A stretch of 57,779 nt of DNA. Origin: Candidatus Desulfaltia bathyphila. GTDB lineage: Bacteria; Desulfobacterota; Desulfobacteria; Desulfobacterales; ETH-SRB1. A model generated the notes under the pieces. It saw only the letters and a program-made list of their open reading frames with translations, did not search any database and was not told where the DNA came from. Location of the stretch: positions 1 to 57,779 of the forward strand of contig JACNLL010000026.1 of the NCBI GenBank assembly GCA_014381545.1. Reading direction: 5' to 3'. The position numbers and the translations under genes were made by a program. Positions 25,718-34,178 of the stretch are shown piece after piece. Position 1 is the stretch's first letter, and each line of letters starts with the position of its first letter.

Positions 25718-28700
25718 ATGAAAGAAAGTAAAACGACAAAAAAAGGTTCCGTACTCGTTGTGGGCGGCGGGGTGGCCGGCGTTCAGGCGGCGCTCGACCT
25801 TGCCGATCTGGGTTACTATGTCTACCTTGTCGAAAAATCAGCTTCGATCGGCGGGGCTATGGCCCGGCTCGACAAGACCTTTCCCACAAATGACTGTTCC
25901 ATTTGTATCCTGGCGCCCAAGCTGGTTGAGGCCGGCAGGTCACCGAACATAAAGATTATAACAAAAGCGACTCTGGCATCCGTGGACGGAGAGGCGGGCA
26001 ACTTCACTGCCGAAGTTCACTGTGAGCCCCGATACATCAACGAAGAACTGTGTACTGCCTGCGGCATGTGCACCATGTACTGTCCCATAGTTATTCCTGA
26101 CGCTTACAATGAGGGCTTTACCGTAACAAAAAATCCTCATATGGACTATCCTCAGGCTGTTCCTGCGAGTTTCTATATCGATCCAAAGGAGTGCCTTTTT
26201 GTCAACAATCAGACCTGCCGGATATGCGTATCTACCTGTCAGGCCCAGGCGATCGACCTTGATGCAAAGGAGGAGACGCTTGACTTAGCCGTAGGCGCTG
26301 TAATACTTGCCCCGGGTTTCGGCTCGCTGAGTGAAGATATACTGAGTCGTTTTGGTTACGGTTCCTACCCCAATGTACTTACCGGTTTCGAGTTTGAAAG
26401 GATGATGTGCGCTTCTGGTCCATCCAACGGGGAGATCCTTCGGCCATCAGATGGAAAGCATCCAAAACGTATTGCCATTTTACAGTGCGTCGGTTCAAGA
26501 GATGTAACGTGCGGCAACGGGTACTGTTCATCGGTTTGCTGTATGTATGCCGTAAAGGAGGCCACGGTCGTGAAAGAACATGACCCTGATCTTGAAATTG
26601 TTATCTTCTATATGGAGATGCGGACTCAAGGTAAGGGATTTGACGCTGCTCGCCAAAGGGCCGAAAAAGAGTATGGTCTTCGATTTGTCCGGGCAAGGGT
26701 TGCCGGTGTCCGGGAAAACGGCAAAAACTTAAGGATTCCTTATGTAAATGAGAAGGGAGAGCACATAGCCGAAGATTTTGATATGGTGATCCTGGCTCAG
26801 GGCCTTGAGTCACCCACTGATGCTGAACCACTGGCATCTGCCGCTGGAATCGATCTCAATCACTATGATTTTTGCAAGACGGGTAACTTTTCACCGCTTG
26901 AGACAACCAGGCCGGGGATTTTTGTAGCCGGTGCTTTCCAGGGCCCAAAGGATATCCCGGATAGTGTAACTCAGGCATGTGGCGCGGCCGCTCTTGCCGC
27001 AGAGCTCCTGCGGGATGTTCGTGGAACCAGTGCAGTGAAGAAAGAATATCCGGCTGAAATCGAGATAGAAGCAAAACCGCGGATCGGTGTGCTTGTCTGT
27101 CACTGCGGAATCAACATCGGTGGCGTGGTGGATGTGCCGGCAGTGAAGGAGTATGCCTCTACACTCGATAATGTAGTATTTTGTGATAGAAATCCGTATA
27201 GTTGCTCGCAGGATACGCAAGTTGCAATCAGAGAAAAGATCAAAGAATATAAATTGAACAGGATAGTGGTTGCTGCCTGTACCCCCCGTACTCATGAACC
27301 CCTATTCCAGGAAACCCTGAGAGATGCAGGCTTGAACCGTTCTTTATTTGAAATGGTTAATATAAGGGATCAGTGTTCATGGGTGCATATGCATGAACCG
27401 GCAGAAGCAACGGCCAAGGCTAAAGAGCTTGTAAGGATGGCAGTGGCAAAGGCAAACCTCCTTAAGCCCCTTGTTGAACAGACCGTTCCGGTTATCCCAA
27501 AGGCACTTGTTGTCGGTGGGGGTGTCTCCGGTATGACCGCAGCTTTGAGTATTGCGGAGCAGGGGTTTGAGTGTTTTCTTGTAGAAAAAGCCGATCGACT
27601 TGGCGGAAATCTCGACAATCTTGTTTTTACCCTTTCCGGGGACGATCCGCATGCACTTCTCGAGCAACTCAAAAAGAAGATAGAGCAAGAACCACTTATA
27701 CATGCCTATACTAATTCAACTGTTGAAAACATATCCGGGTATGTGGGGAATTTTACCACGTCAATCAACTCCGGCTCTAAAACTGAGACTGTGGAACATG
27801 GCGTTATAATTATAGCCACCGGCGGCAGGCCATATCAGCCTACACAATATCTTTATGGAAAATCAAAGCAAGTGCTCACACAGCTTGAATTGGAAAAGAT
27901 AATCTCTTCTGATGTTGAGGTAACAAAGATACAAGAAATCGTTATGATTCAATGCGTGGGATCACGTGGACAAGACCTTGCCTATTGCAGCAAGATATGC
28001 TGCATGCAGGCGGTTAAAAACGCCTTGAAGATACTGGAGTTAAATTCACGTGCCACTGTATATATTCTTTACAGGGACATGCGAACCTATGGGTTTGCGG
28101 AAGACTACTACAGAAAGGCCAGAGAAAAAGGTGTAATCTTCATCCACTATGAAAAGGATGCTCTCCCTGAAGTTACCGAAGAAGGCGGAAAGGTTAAGAT
28201 TGAATTTTTGGATCCCTTGCTTGATGAAAAGGTAGCCATTAAACCGGATTTGCTGGCATTGAGCGTAGGGATTGTGCCACATGATGTGGAACAACTGGCA
28301 AAGGATCTCAAGGTTCCTCTTACCGGCGATAAGTTTTTCCTGGAAGCTCATGCCAAGCTTCGCCCGGTAGAATTCTCTGTAAGCGGGGTCTACCTGTGTG
28401 GGCTGGCGCATTCCCCAAAACCTATCGATGAATCGATTGCACAGGCAAAGGCTGCGGCATCAAAAGCCGGCGCCTCGCTGGCAAAGGGATTTGTATCGGT
28501 GGAACCGATTGTCTCGGTAGTTAACACCGATGTCTGTATCGGCTGCGGCATCTGTGAGAGTCTCTGCCCATATAGTGCGATCAGGATAATCAGGGTGGGA
28601 AAAAGGAAAAAAGCCGAGACGATTTCAGCTTCATGCAAGGGGTGCGGTGTATGCGCCTCACATTGCCCAACATTTGCCATATCAATGGGGGGCTTCACTA

Positions 28701-28744
28701 ATGAAGAGATAATGGCCCAGATAAGGGCGTTTGGTGGAAATTAG
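25718..28744 (+). CDS. hdrA: HdrA-like electron-bifurcation flavoprotein, tandem double-FAD form
   Basis: A 1008-residue soluble flavoprotein with two HdrA flavin domains. The first FAD site ('[15 protein letters not shown]') is followed by the HdrA cysteine motif '[12 protein letters not shown]' and ferredoxin clusters ('[12 protein letters not shown]'). The HdrA N-domain sequence '[14 protein letters not shown]' appears near residue 463. A second FAD site ('[15 protein letters not shown]') and a C-terminal [4Fe-4S] pair ('[12 protein letters not shown]', '[12 protein letters not shown]') complete it. HdrA subunits split or merge electrons between ferredoxin, NAD(P)H and lower-energy carriers. 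The likely partners are MvhD/HdrC/MetVF downstream, after panB and the DUF2520 gene. Confidence 0.88.
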   Translation: MKESKTTKKGSVLVVGGGVAGVQAALDLADLGYYVYLVEKSASIGGAMARLDKTFPTNDCSICILAPKLVEAGRSPNIKIITKATLASVDGEAGNFTAEVHCEPRYINEELCTACGMCTMYCPIVIPDAYNEGFTVTKNPHMDYPQAVPASFYIDPKECLFVNNQTCRICVSTCQAQAIDLDAKEETLDLAVGAVILAPGFGSLSEDILSRFGYGSYPNVLTGFEFERMMCASGPSNGEILRPSDGKHPKRIAILQCVGSRDVTCGNGYCSSVCCMYAVKEATVVKEHDPDLEIVIFYMEMRTQGKGFDAARQRAEKEYGLRFVRARVAGVRENGKNLRIPYVNEKGEHIAEDFDMVILAQGLESPTDAEPLASAAGIDLNHYDFCKTGNFSPLETTRPGIFVAGAFQGPKDIPDSVTQACGAAALAAELLRDVRGTSAVKKEYPAEIEIEAKPRIGVLVCHCGINIGGVVDVPAVKEYASTLDNVVFCDRNPYSCSQDTQVAIREKIKEYKLNRIVVAACTPRTHEPLFQETLRDAGLNRSLFEMVNIRDQCSWVHMHEPAEATAKAKELVRMAVAKANLLKPLVEQTVPVIPKALVVGGGVSGMTAALSIAEQGFECFLVEKADRLGGNLDNLVFTLSGDDPHALLEQLKKKIEQEPLIHAYTNSTVENISGYVGNFTTSINSGSKTETVEHGVIIIATGGRPYQPTQYLYGKSKQVLTQLELEKIISSDVEVTKIQEIVMIQCVGSRGQDLAYCSKICCMQAVKNALKILELNSRATVYILYRDMRTYGFAEDYYRKAREKGVIFIHYEKDALPEVTEEGGKVKIEFLDPLLDEKVAIKPDLLALSVGIVPHDVEQLAKDLKVPLTGDKFFLEAHAKLRPVEFSVSGVYLCGLAHSPKPIDESIAQAKAAASKAGASLAKGFVSVEPIVSVVNTDVCIGCGICESLCPYSAIRIIRVGKRKKAETISASCKGCGVCASHCPTFAISMGGFTNEEIMAQIRAFGGN

Positions 28745-28755
28745 GAGATAAAACT

Positions 28756-29544
28756 ATGAAATCACAAGTTACGCTTACCACTCTTTACAAGATGAAGGAA
28801 AAAGGTGAAAAAATAGTTGCTCTTACAGCCTATGATTATCCATTTGCAAAGATAGTTAATGATTCAGGAGTACATATGATCCTTGTAGGGGATTCAGTAG
28901 GAATGGTGATTCAAGGAAAATCGAGCACCCTGCCGGTTACAATGGATGAAATGATATACCATACCTGCATTGTGTCAAAAGCCGCCGGAAATGCAATGAT
29001 TGTCGGTGACATGCCGTTTATGTCTTACCAGACAAGCATAGAAGATGCAATTGCCAATGCAGGACGTTTTCTTAAAGAAGCAGGCGCTGCTGCAGTCAAG
29101 CTGGAGGGAGGAAGAGCCGTCAGTGAAACAATAAAAGCAATTTCAGGAGCTGGAATTCCGGTACAGGCCCACATAGGCCTTACACCGCAATCTGTTCACC
29201 AGATGGGAGGCTACAGGGTTCAGCGCAATGAAGAACAGCTCATGGCAGATGCCCTTGAGATAGAATCCGCCGGAGCCTTTTCCGTTGTTTTAGAAGGTAT
29301 CCCATCCGAAATTTCAGAAAAGATAACTAAAGCGCTTGCCATACCGACAATAGGAATAGGAGCGGGTCCACATTGCGACGGGCAGATACTTGTGCTGCAC
29401 GACCTTTTAGGGTTAAATGACAGGCATCTGCCAAAATTCGTAAAGCAATACGCCAATCTGCTTGATGATGCAAAAACCGGAATAAAACAGTATATAGAGG
29501 AAGTGCAGGCAGGTAAATTTCCCGCCAAAAAGCATTGTTATTGA
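28756..29544 (+). CDS. panB: 3-methyl-2-oxobutanoate hydroxymethyltransferase
   Basis: Makes ketopantoate from 2-oxoisovalerate and methylene-THF, the first pantothenate (CoA) step. 262 residues, usual size; motifs '[13 protein letters not shown]', 'LVGDSVGMV', 'KLEGG', '[18 protein letters not shown]', '[18 protein letters not shown]'. AGGAG lies 8 nt before the ATG. It sits 11 bp after hdrA and 3 bp before the DUF2520 gene. It uses methylene-THF, the product of FolD encoded nearby, which may explain its place within the one-carbon cluster. Confidence 0.95.
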   Translation: MKSQVTLTTLYKMKEKGEKIVALTAYDYPFAKIVNDSGVHMILVGDSVGMVIQGKSSTLPVTMDEMIYHTCIVSKAAGNAMIVGDMPFMSYQTSIEDAIANAGRFLKEAGAAAVKLEGGRAVSETIKAISGAGIPVQAHIGLTPQSVHQMGGYRVQRNEEQLMADALEIESAGAFSVVLEGIPSEISEKITKALAIPTIGIGAGPHCDGQILVLHDLLGLNDRHLPKFVKQYANLLDDAKTGIKQYIEEVQAGKFPAKKHCY

Positions 29545-29547
29545 AAT

Positions 29548-30426
29548 ATGAAACCATCTTTTGCCATTATAGGATGCGGAAAGGTCGGCACTGCGCTGGG
29601 GAAATTTCTTGCAAAGGCCGGCTATAAACCAGCCGGGTTTGCCAGTAAAAGCCTTTCGTCTGCCGAGAGGGCTGCTGAAATCAGCGGTTCTGATAATTGC
29701 AGCCGGATTCCCTGGGAAATAACAAGAAAGGCGGATATCGTTTTTATAACAACACCTGACAGCGCTATAGCCGACACGTGCAACAGTATCTCCCTTCATT
29801 CCGGTTTCTGTAAAAATGGTGTGGTACTGCACTGCAGCGGAGCGCTCCCTTCAACCATTCTATCATCTGTAAAAGAGTGTGGCGCTTTTGCGGGGTCAAT
29901 GCATCCTCTCCAGACTTTTGCTTCAGTTGAGATTGAAAAAAATCCTTTTCAGGATATAATAATTTCCCTGGAAGGTGAAAAGGAAGCTGTCAGTATAGCA
30001 AGGAAAATCGCAACCGACCTTGGGGCAACCTGCTTTACAATACAAACAGAGGCCAAAACACTCTATCATGCTTCGGCAGTGGCAGCATCAAACTACCTTG
30101 TAACAGTGCTCGGCCTTTCCTTAAAGCTTATTGAAGCGGCAGGGATATCAGGCGCAGATGCTTTAAAAGCGCTAAAACCACTAATTGAAGGGACGCTTTC
30201 CAACATAGAAAAAGCCGGGATTGACAGAGCGCTTACCGGCCCCATTGTCAGAGGAGATATTGAAACCGTAAAAAAACATTTGGTCCAGATAGGTTTAAAA
30301 ACGCCCGACCTTCTCGACCTTTACAAGACACTGGGCTTTCATACAGTCGATATTGCAATGGCAGGAGGCGGTCTTTCAGAATCATCAGCTCAAAAGTTGA
30401 AAAAGATTACATCGCCTGATTCTTAA
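29548..30426 (+). CDS. Rossmann-fold DUF2520 oxidoreductase; candidate ketopantoate reductase
   Basis: 292 residues: an N-terminal NAD(P)-binding fold ('AIIGCGKVGTALGKFLAKAGY', 'ITTPDSAIADTC', 'LHCSGALPSTIL', 'GSMHPLQTF') followed by a helical DUF2520 domain ('LYHASAVAASNYLVTVLGLS', 'ALKPLIEGTLSNIEKAG'). This is the general plan of 6-phosphogluconate dehydrogenase/PanE-like enzymes. It follows panB by 3 bp, as DUF2520 genes often accompany pantothenate genes, so a reductase role in that pathway is a reasonable guess but not shown. No panE or panC is in the window. Confidence 0.75.
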   Translation: MKPSFAIIGCGKVGTALGKFLAKAGYKPAGFASKSLSSAERAAEISGSDNCSRIPWEITRKADIVFITTPDSAIADTCNSISLHSGFCKNGVVLHCSGALPSTILSSVKECGAFAGSMHPLQTFASVEIEKNPFQDIIISLEGEKEAVSIARKIATDLGATCFTIQTEAKTLYHASAVAASNYLVTVLGLSLKLIEAAGISGADALKALKPLIEGTLSNIEKAGIDRALTGPIVRGDIETVKKHLVQIGLKTPDLLDLYKTLGFHTVDIAMAGGGLSESSAQKLKKITSPDS

Positions 30427-30451
30427 TGAACTTAGTTCGCTTCGCTCACAA

Positions 30452-30567
30452 ATTAGTCGAGTGGTCGAATAGTCGAGTGGAGAAATAGTCGAGCAGGAAT
30501 TAGTCAACCACTTGACCACTCGACCAATCAGCTACTCGACGACTCGACTATTTAACTACTCGACTAA
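30452..30567. repeat. TCGAGTAGTCGAGTGG word repeat arranged as inverted arms
   Basis: The left arm (about 30452-30505) repeats TAGTCGAGTGG; the right arm (about 30506-30567) is its reverse complement in kind (CCACTTGACCACTCGACC...CTACTCGACTA). The two can pair over about 50 bp. It fills the gap between the DUF2520 gene and mvhD. The track ORF runs into it, which is why the mvhD start is moved to 30584. Confidence 0.75.
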
Positions 30568-30583
30568 AGTCAAGGAAAATAAA

Positions 30584-31375
30584 ATGTCTCAAGATTTATT
30601 TAAGCCGAAGATACTCGGTTTTTTATGTAACTGGTGCTGTTATACAGCGGCAGATTCAGCAGGGGTGGCAAGATACCAGTATCCGCCAAACATCAGAGTA
30701 ATCAGAGTAATGTGTTCAGGAAGGATTGATCCTGTCTTTATTCTTGAGGCCTTCTCCTGTGGAGCGGATGGAGTGTTTGTTGGTGGATGCCATCTCGGAG
30801 AATGTCATTACCAGACCGGAAATTATGAGGCCTTGGTAGTTGCGGCGTTAACACGCAAGTTATTGGAAAAAGCCGGACTCTCAACGGAAAGATTTCTTCT
30901 TGAATGGGCATCCGCTGCAGAGGGACCTCGCTTTGTAGAGATTATAACGAATTTCACAAATAAGATCAAAGAACTGGGCCCATTAGGAAAGACGGAAAAG
31001 AAAGATAAAGATGAATTAAGATTAAAAATATTAGCAGCAAAGTCAGCGGCAAAGCAGATGAAATTACGAACCAGGTTTGGAAATCTTGCTAAGGAACTAC
31101 GCAAGGAAGGTGATTATTCCGACAAGATCATTCATGATAAGCTGGGTCAGAAAGTAGCCGGCGTTATAAATACTGAAATTGCAAGACATGAAACATTCCT
31201 TCGGATCCAAAAAGATGGCCCGGTTTCTTTTAATGATCTGGAAAAAAAGATCGGCGCATCCCTTTCAGAAATCGAAAAATATGTCTCTACATTCAGCAAA
31301 AAAGGGTTAATAACGGAATCTGATGGGCAACTATCAGTAACCAGCAACGAGCAACAAGTAACCAGTAACCAGTAA
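30584..31375 (+). CDS. mvhD: MvhD-family hydrogenase/Hdr iron-sulfur subunit with C-terminal extension
   Basis: Electron-transfer subunit of about 263 residues. Residues 1-130 are a standard MvhD/FlpD [2Fe-2S] domain ('LCNWCCYTAADSAG', 'RVMCSGRIDP', 'GGCHLGECHYQTGN'), which passes electrons to HdrA. The rest is a helical extension ending in a winged-helix-like stretch ('SFNDLEKKIGASLSEIEKYV'). AAGGA precedes ATG 30584. The last about 13 residues (SVTSNEQQVTSNQ) are encoded by an AACCAGT-type repeat that also supplies the TAA. It is the first gene of mvhD-hdrC-mvhD-metV-metF. Confidence 0.85.
   Translation: MSQDLFKPKILGFLCNWCCYTAADSAGVARYQYPPNIRVIRVMCSGRIDPVFILEAFSCGADGVFVGGCHLGECHYQTGNYEALVVAALTRKLLEKAGLSTERFLLEWASAAEGPRFVEIITNFTNKIKELGPLGKTEKKDKDELRLKILAAKSAAKQMKLRTRFGNLAKELRKEGDYSDKIIHDKLGQKVAGVINTEIARHETFLRIQKDGPVSFNDLEKKIGASLSEIEKYVSTFSKKGLITESDGQLSVTSNEQQVTSNQ
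31335..31375. repeat. AGTAACCAG word repeat inside the mvhD 3' end
   Basis: CAGTAACCAG..CAACAAGTAACCAGTAACCAGTAA overlaps the final codons of mvhD. The same words occur at 20781-20806 before fhs. Confidence 0.7.
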
Positions 31376-31382
31376 AAAAATT

Positions 31383-31961
31383 ATGGCAATAGACAGAGAT
31401 GAGTTAGAACCTCGATTCAAATTTGAAGTGGCGGAACTTCCGGAAGGTAAACATGTCAAGGAATGCTACGCGTGCGGCAGTTGTACTGGAACATGTCCGG
31501 TCAGCCAGGTGATCCCGGAATTCGATCCGCGAAAGATCCTTCATATGATCATGCTCGGCCTGAAAAACCGTCTCCTTTCATCCGATTTGATCTGGTATTG
31601 CACAGAATGCCAAACCTGTGAGTTCGTGTGTCCGCAGGATGTGAGCTTCAGCGATGTGATCAAGGCGCTGAGGATCTTGGCCTTGCAGGACGGCTATGTG
31701 GATGCGGAAAGATTGGGTGAAATGGGAAAATTGGCTGTTGTAGACGAAAAACGTTGCGTAGCCTGCCTCACGTGTGTTCGGGTGTGCCCTTTTGGTGTTC
31801 CCTATGTGGGGGATGATAGTGTCGCCCATATTGAACCGGTAAAGTGTGTGGCCTGCGGGATCTGTGTGTCCGAGTGCCCGGCCAAGGCTATTGAATTACA
31901 GACATCTCAAGATGTGAGGCGGTTTGCCTCGTGTGAATTTTTGCTCTCGAGGGAATTATGA
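31383..31961 (+). CDS. hdrC: HdrC-like ferredoxin subunit with four [4Fe-4S] motifs
   Basis: A 192-residue iron-sulfur protein. The first half is HdrC-like ('CYACGSCTGTCPV', 'WYCTECQTCEFVCP'); the second half adds two classical ferredoxin motifs ('CVACLTCVRVCP', 'CVACGICVSECP'). It has no transmembrane segment. It starts 7 bp after mvhD and its stop overlaps the next mvhD-like gene by 4 bp (ATGA). It probably wires HdrA/MvhD to MetVF. No HdrB partner (CCG-domain protein) is present in the window. Confidence 0.85.
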   Translation: MAIDRDELEPRFKFEVAELPEGKHVKECYACGSCTGTCPVSQVIPEFDPRKILHMIMLGLKNRLLSSDLIWYCTECQTCEFVCPQDVSFSDVIKALRILALQDGYVDAERLGEMGKLAVVDEKRCVACLTCVRVCPFGVPYVGDDSVAHIEPVKCVACGICVSECPAKAIELQTSQDVRRFASCEFLLSREL

Positions 31962-32377
31962 ATGATGTGAACCAACCGGATATTGTGGCGTTTTGCTGCC
32001 ATTATACCGCCTATGCATGCTCCCAGGATTTGCAGAACTTACCTCAGTTGGGGTTTCCGGAGAATGTGCGACTGGAAATACTGCCCTGCAGCGGCAGGAT
32101 CAGCATAACCAGGCTATTAAAGGCCTTTGAACAGGGCGCAGACGGAATTTACGTTGCCGGATGCAAGGACGATACCTGCCACAATGTAAGAGGGAGTCAG
32201 ATTGCAAAAAAAAGAGTCGATTACGTGAAAGATGTTTTCGACCAATTGAATATAGAACCTGAACGCATAGAGATGTATATGATTTCTCGCGAGCCGAATC
32301 GCGGATTTATTGAAGTAGCCGAAGAGATGACTATGCGGATTAAAAAGTTAGGATCAAGTCCATTAAAGGGGAAATAG
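31958..32377 (+). CDS. Second MvhD-like iron-sulfur subunit
   Basis: 139 residues of the hydrogenase iron-sulfur subunit family, divergent from the first mvhD: 'VAFCCHYTAYACSQDL', 'ILPCSGRISITRLLKAFEQGADGIYVAGCKDDTCHN'. Most of the cysteine pattern of MvhD is kept (CC, C, C, C), though the usual 'CHxGxCHY' block is altered to 'CKDDTCHN'. It is translationally coupled to hdrC (ATGA overlap), with metV 3 bp downstream. It is probably a dedicated electron entry point to MetV/MetF. Confidence 0.82.
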   Translation: MNDVNQPDIVAFCCHYTAYACSQDLQNLPQLGFPENVRLEILPCSGRISITRLLKAFEQGADGIYVAGCKDDTCHNVRGSQIAKKRVDYVKDVFDQLNIEPERIEMYMISREPNRGFIEVAEEMTMRIKKLGSSPLKGK

Positions 32378-32380
32378 AAT

Positions 32381-33049
32381 ATGATTGTCGGACAGAGAAA
32401 ACCGATCCAGGAAATTATCGGAATGCTGAAAGGGATTAAAAAGATATTAATCCTGGGATGTAGCGGATGTGTGAGCGTCTGTTCCGCCGGAGGAGAAAAG
32501 GAGGTCGAGATCCTTGCCTTGATCCTTCGGATTGACCGCAAAAAAAAAGGAGAACCTGTTGAAACAATGGAAAAGACTCTTGCCCGGCAGTGTGATACGG
32601 AATATCTGGAAGAATTAAAAGGTGAGGCGGGCAACTACGATGCCATTCTATCGATGGCCTGTGGCGTCGGGGTCAATTATTTAGCTGATATGTACCCCAC
32701 AACTCTGGTTTTCCCAGCGCTTAATACCAGTTTTATGGGCGTTTCAGAGGAACAGGGGGTGTGGTCGGAACGGTGCGCGGGCTGCGGCGACTGTGTGCTC
32801 GACAGGACTGGGGGGCTTTGTCCCATTGCCCGGTGTTCAAAACGTTTATTCAATGGCCCATGTGGAGGATCACAGAACGGGAAATGCGAGATTGACCCGA
32901 ATGTCGCCTGCGTGTGGCAGTTGATATATGATCGTTTGAAGGGATTAAATCAATTGGAAAAACTGAAGGAGATCTTTCCCATCAAGGATTGGTCCAGCAG
33001 TCTACACGGCGGTCCCAGAAAGATCGTCAGGGAGGATCTGAAGCTATGA
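32381..33049 (+). CDS. metV: MetV, zinc/iron-sulfur partner of methylene-THF reductase
   Basis: 222 residues of the methylene-THF reductase C-terminal (PF12225-type) family. The N-terminal half has 'LGCSGCVSVCSAGGEKEV'. The C-terminal half is cysteine-rich ('CAGCGDCVLDRTGGLCPIARC', 'NGPCGGSQNGKCEIDP'), suited to Fe-S cluster and Zn binding. In acetogens MetV is an obligate partner of MetF in complexes that do not use NADH directly. The stop overlaps the metF start (ATGA). Confidence 0.9.
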   Translation: MIVGQRKPIQEIIGMLKGIKKILILGCSGCVSVCSAGGEKEVEILALILRIDRKKKGEPVETMEKTLARQCDTEYLEELKGEAGNYDAILSMACGVGVNYLADMYPTTLVFPALNTSFMGVSEEQGVWSERCAGCGDCVLDRTGGLCPIARCSKRLFNGPCGGSQNGKCEIDPNVACVWQLIYDRLKGLNQLEKLKEIFPIKDWSSSLHGGPRKIVREDLKL

Positions 33050-33975
33050 AATCAGGCAGTAACTTGGAAAAGGTGTTAACATCCGGGCAGTTTGCCGTAA
33101 CAGGAGAACTGGGTCCTCCCAAAAATGCCGATGCTGAAGTCATTCGTACCAAGGCAAGACTTCTAAAAGGTTGCGTTGACGCGGTCAATATTACTGACTG
33201 TCAAACCGCTATTGTCAGGATGTCGAGTATCGCGTCATCCGTTATACTGATGGAGGAAGGATTAGAGCCCGTCACGCAGATGACCTGTAGGGACCGGAAT
33301 CGTATTGCCATTCAGAGCGATCTCCTTGGCGCTTCTGCTCTGGGAATGAAGAATTTACTCTGTCTCACCGGTGACCACCACAAGTTCGGAAACCACCCAA
33401 ACGCTGTCGGTGTCTTTGATATGGATTCTATTCAGCTCCTGCAGATGGTAAAAAACATGCGCGACGAAAAGGTCTTTCAATGCGGAGAAGAACTCAAAGG
33501 GACGGAACCGACGTTCTTTCTGGGAGCTGCCGCCAATCCCTTTGCAGATCCGTTTGAATTCAGGGCTCTCCGCCTGGCAAAAAAGGTCGTCGCAGGCGCA
33601 CAGTTTGTTCAGACACAGCTTGTGTATAACCTCGAAAGGTTTACCGCATGGATGCAGGCAGTCAGGGCTTTAGGGGTCCATGAGCAATGTTACATAATGG
33701 CGGGAGTGACTCCTCCCAAATCGATCGGAATGGCCAAGTACATGAAAAATAACGTGCCGGGCCTTGATGTCCCTGACGAGGTGATAGTCCGTCTTAAGGG
33801 CGCCAGGGATGCCAAAAAGGATGTGCAGGAAGAGGGAATCAATATTTGTGTAGATATTATTAACAGGGTAAAAGAGATAGAAGGTGTGGCCGGTGTACAT
33901 ATCATGGCGATAGAATGGGAGAGCGCCGTACCGGAGATAGCGAAGCGAGCCGACTTGCTTCCGAGGCCGGGATGA
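33046..33975 (+). CDS. metF: 5,10-methylenetetrahydrofolate reductase
   Basis: Flavin enzyme interconverting methylene-THF and methyl-THF. The 309 residues form a TIM barrel with 'FAVTGELGPPKNAD', 'NITDCQ', 'LCLTGDHHKFGNHP', 'FFLGAAANPFADP', and 'GAQFVQTQLVYNLERF'. I use ATG 33046, with GGGAGG upstream and an ATGA overlap with metV; the longer track start lies inside metV. Given MetV, HdrC and two MvhD-like proteins directly upstream, electrons probably come through an Hdr-type module and not from NADH alone. Confidence 0.93.
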   Translation: MKSGSNLEKVLTSGQFAVTGELGPPKNADAEVIRTKARLLKGCVDAVNITDCQTAIVRMSSIASSVILMEEGLEPVTQMTCRDRNRIAIQSDLLGASALGMKNLLCLTGDHHKFGNHPNAVGVFDMDSIQLLQMVKNMRDEKVFQCGEELKGTEPTFFLGAAANPFADPFEFRALRLAKKVVAGAQFVQTQLVYNLERFTAWMQAVRALGVHEQCYIMAGVTPPKSIGMAKYMKNNVPGLDVPDEVIVRLKGARDAKKDVQEEGINICVDIINRVKEIEGVAGVHIMAIEWESAVPEIAKRADLLPRPG

Positions 33976-33984
33976 TAAAGCGTG

Positions 33985-34162
33985 GAGTGCCTAAAGTGAG
34001 CTAAAGTATATTAAAGTGCCTAAAGTTAAGGTATTCTGCTTATTTTAAAGTAACAAATGATAAATGAGCTAAAGTTTCCTAAATTTTGCTATTTATAATA
34101 TAAAATCAGCTAACGCTGGCAAGCGCTTTCCTTAACTTTAGGCACTTTAGCTCACTTAACTC
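33985..34162. repeat. CTAAAGTG word repeat forming a long inverted repeat before acsD
   Basis: The left arm GCCTAAAGTGAGCTAAAGT...GCCTAAAGTTAAGG (33985-34031) matches the reverse complement of the right arm CCTTAACTTTAGGCACTTTAGCTCACTTAACTC (34130-34162), except for a 10-nt insertion in the left arm. The loop is about 98 nt. The acsD ribosome site follows immediately after the right arm. It occupies nearly all of the metF-acsD gap. Confidence 0.8.
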
Positions 34163-34178
34163 AGAGGGGGTAAATAAA

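Noticed and set aside
30512-30583. N-terminal extension of the mvhD ORF in the track
   Set aside because: These codons are made from the TCGAGTAG repeat and lack a ribosome site; ATG 30584 has AAGGA upstream and begins the family alignment.
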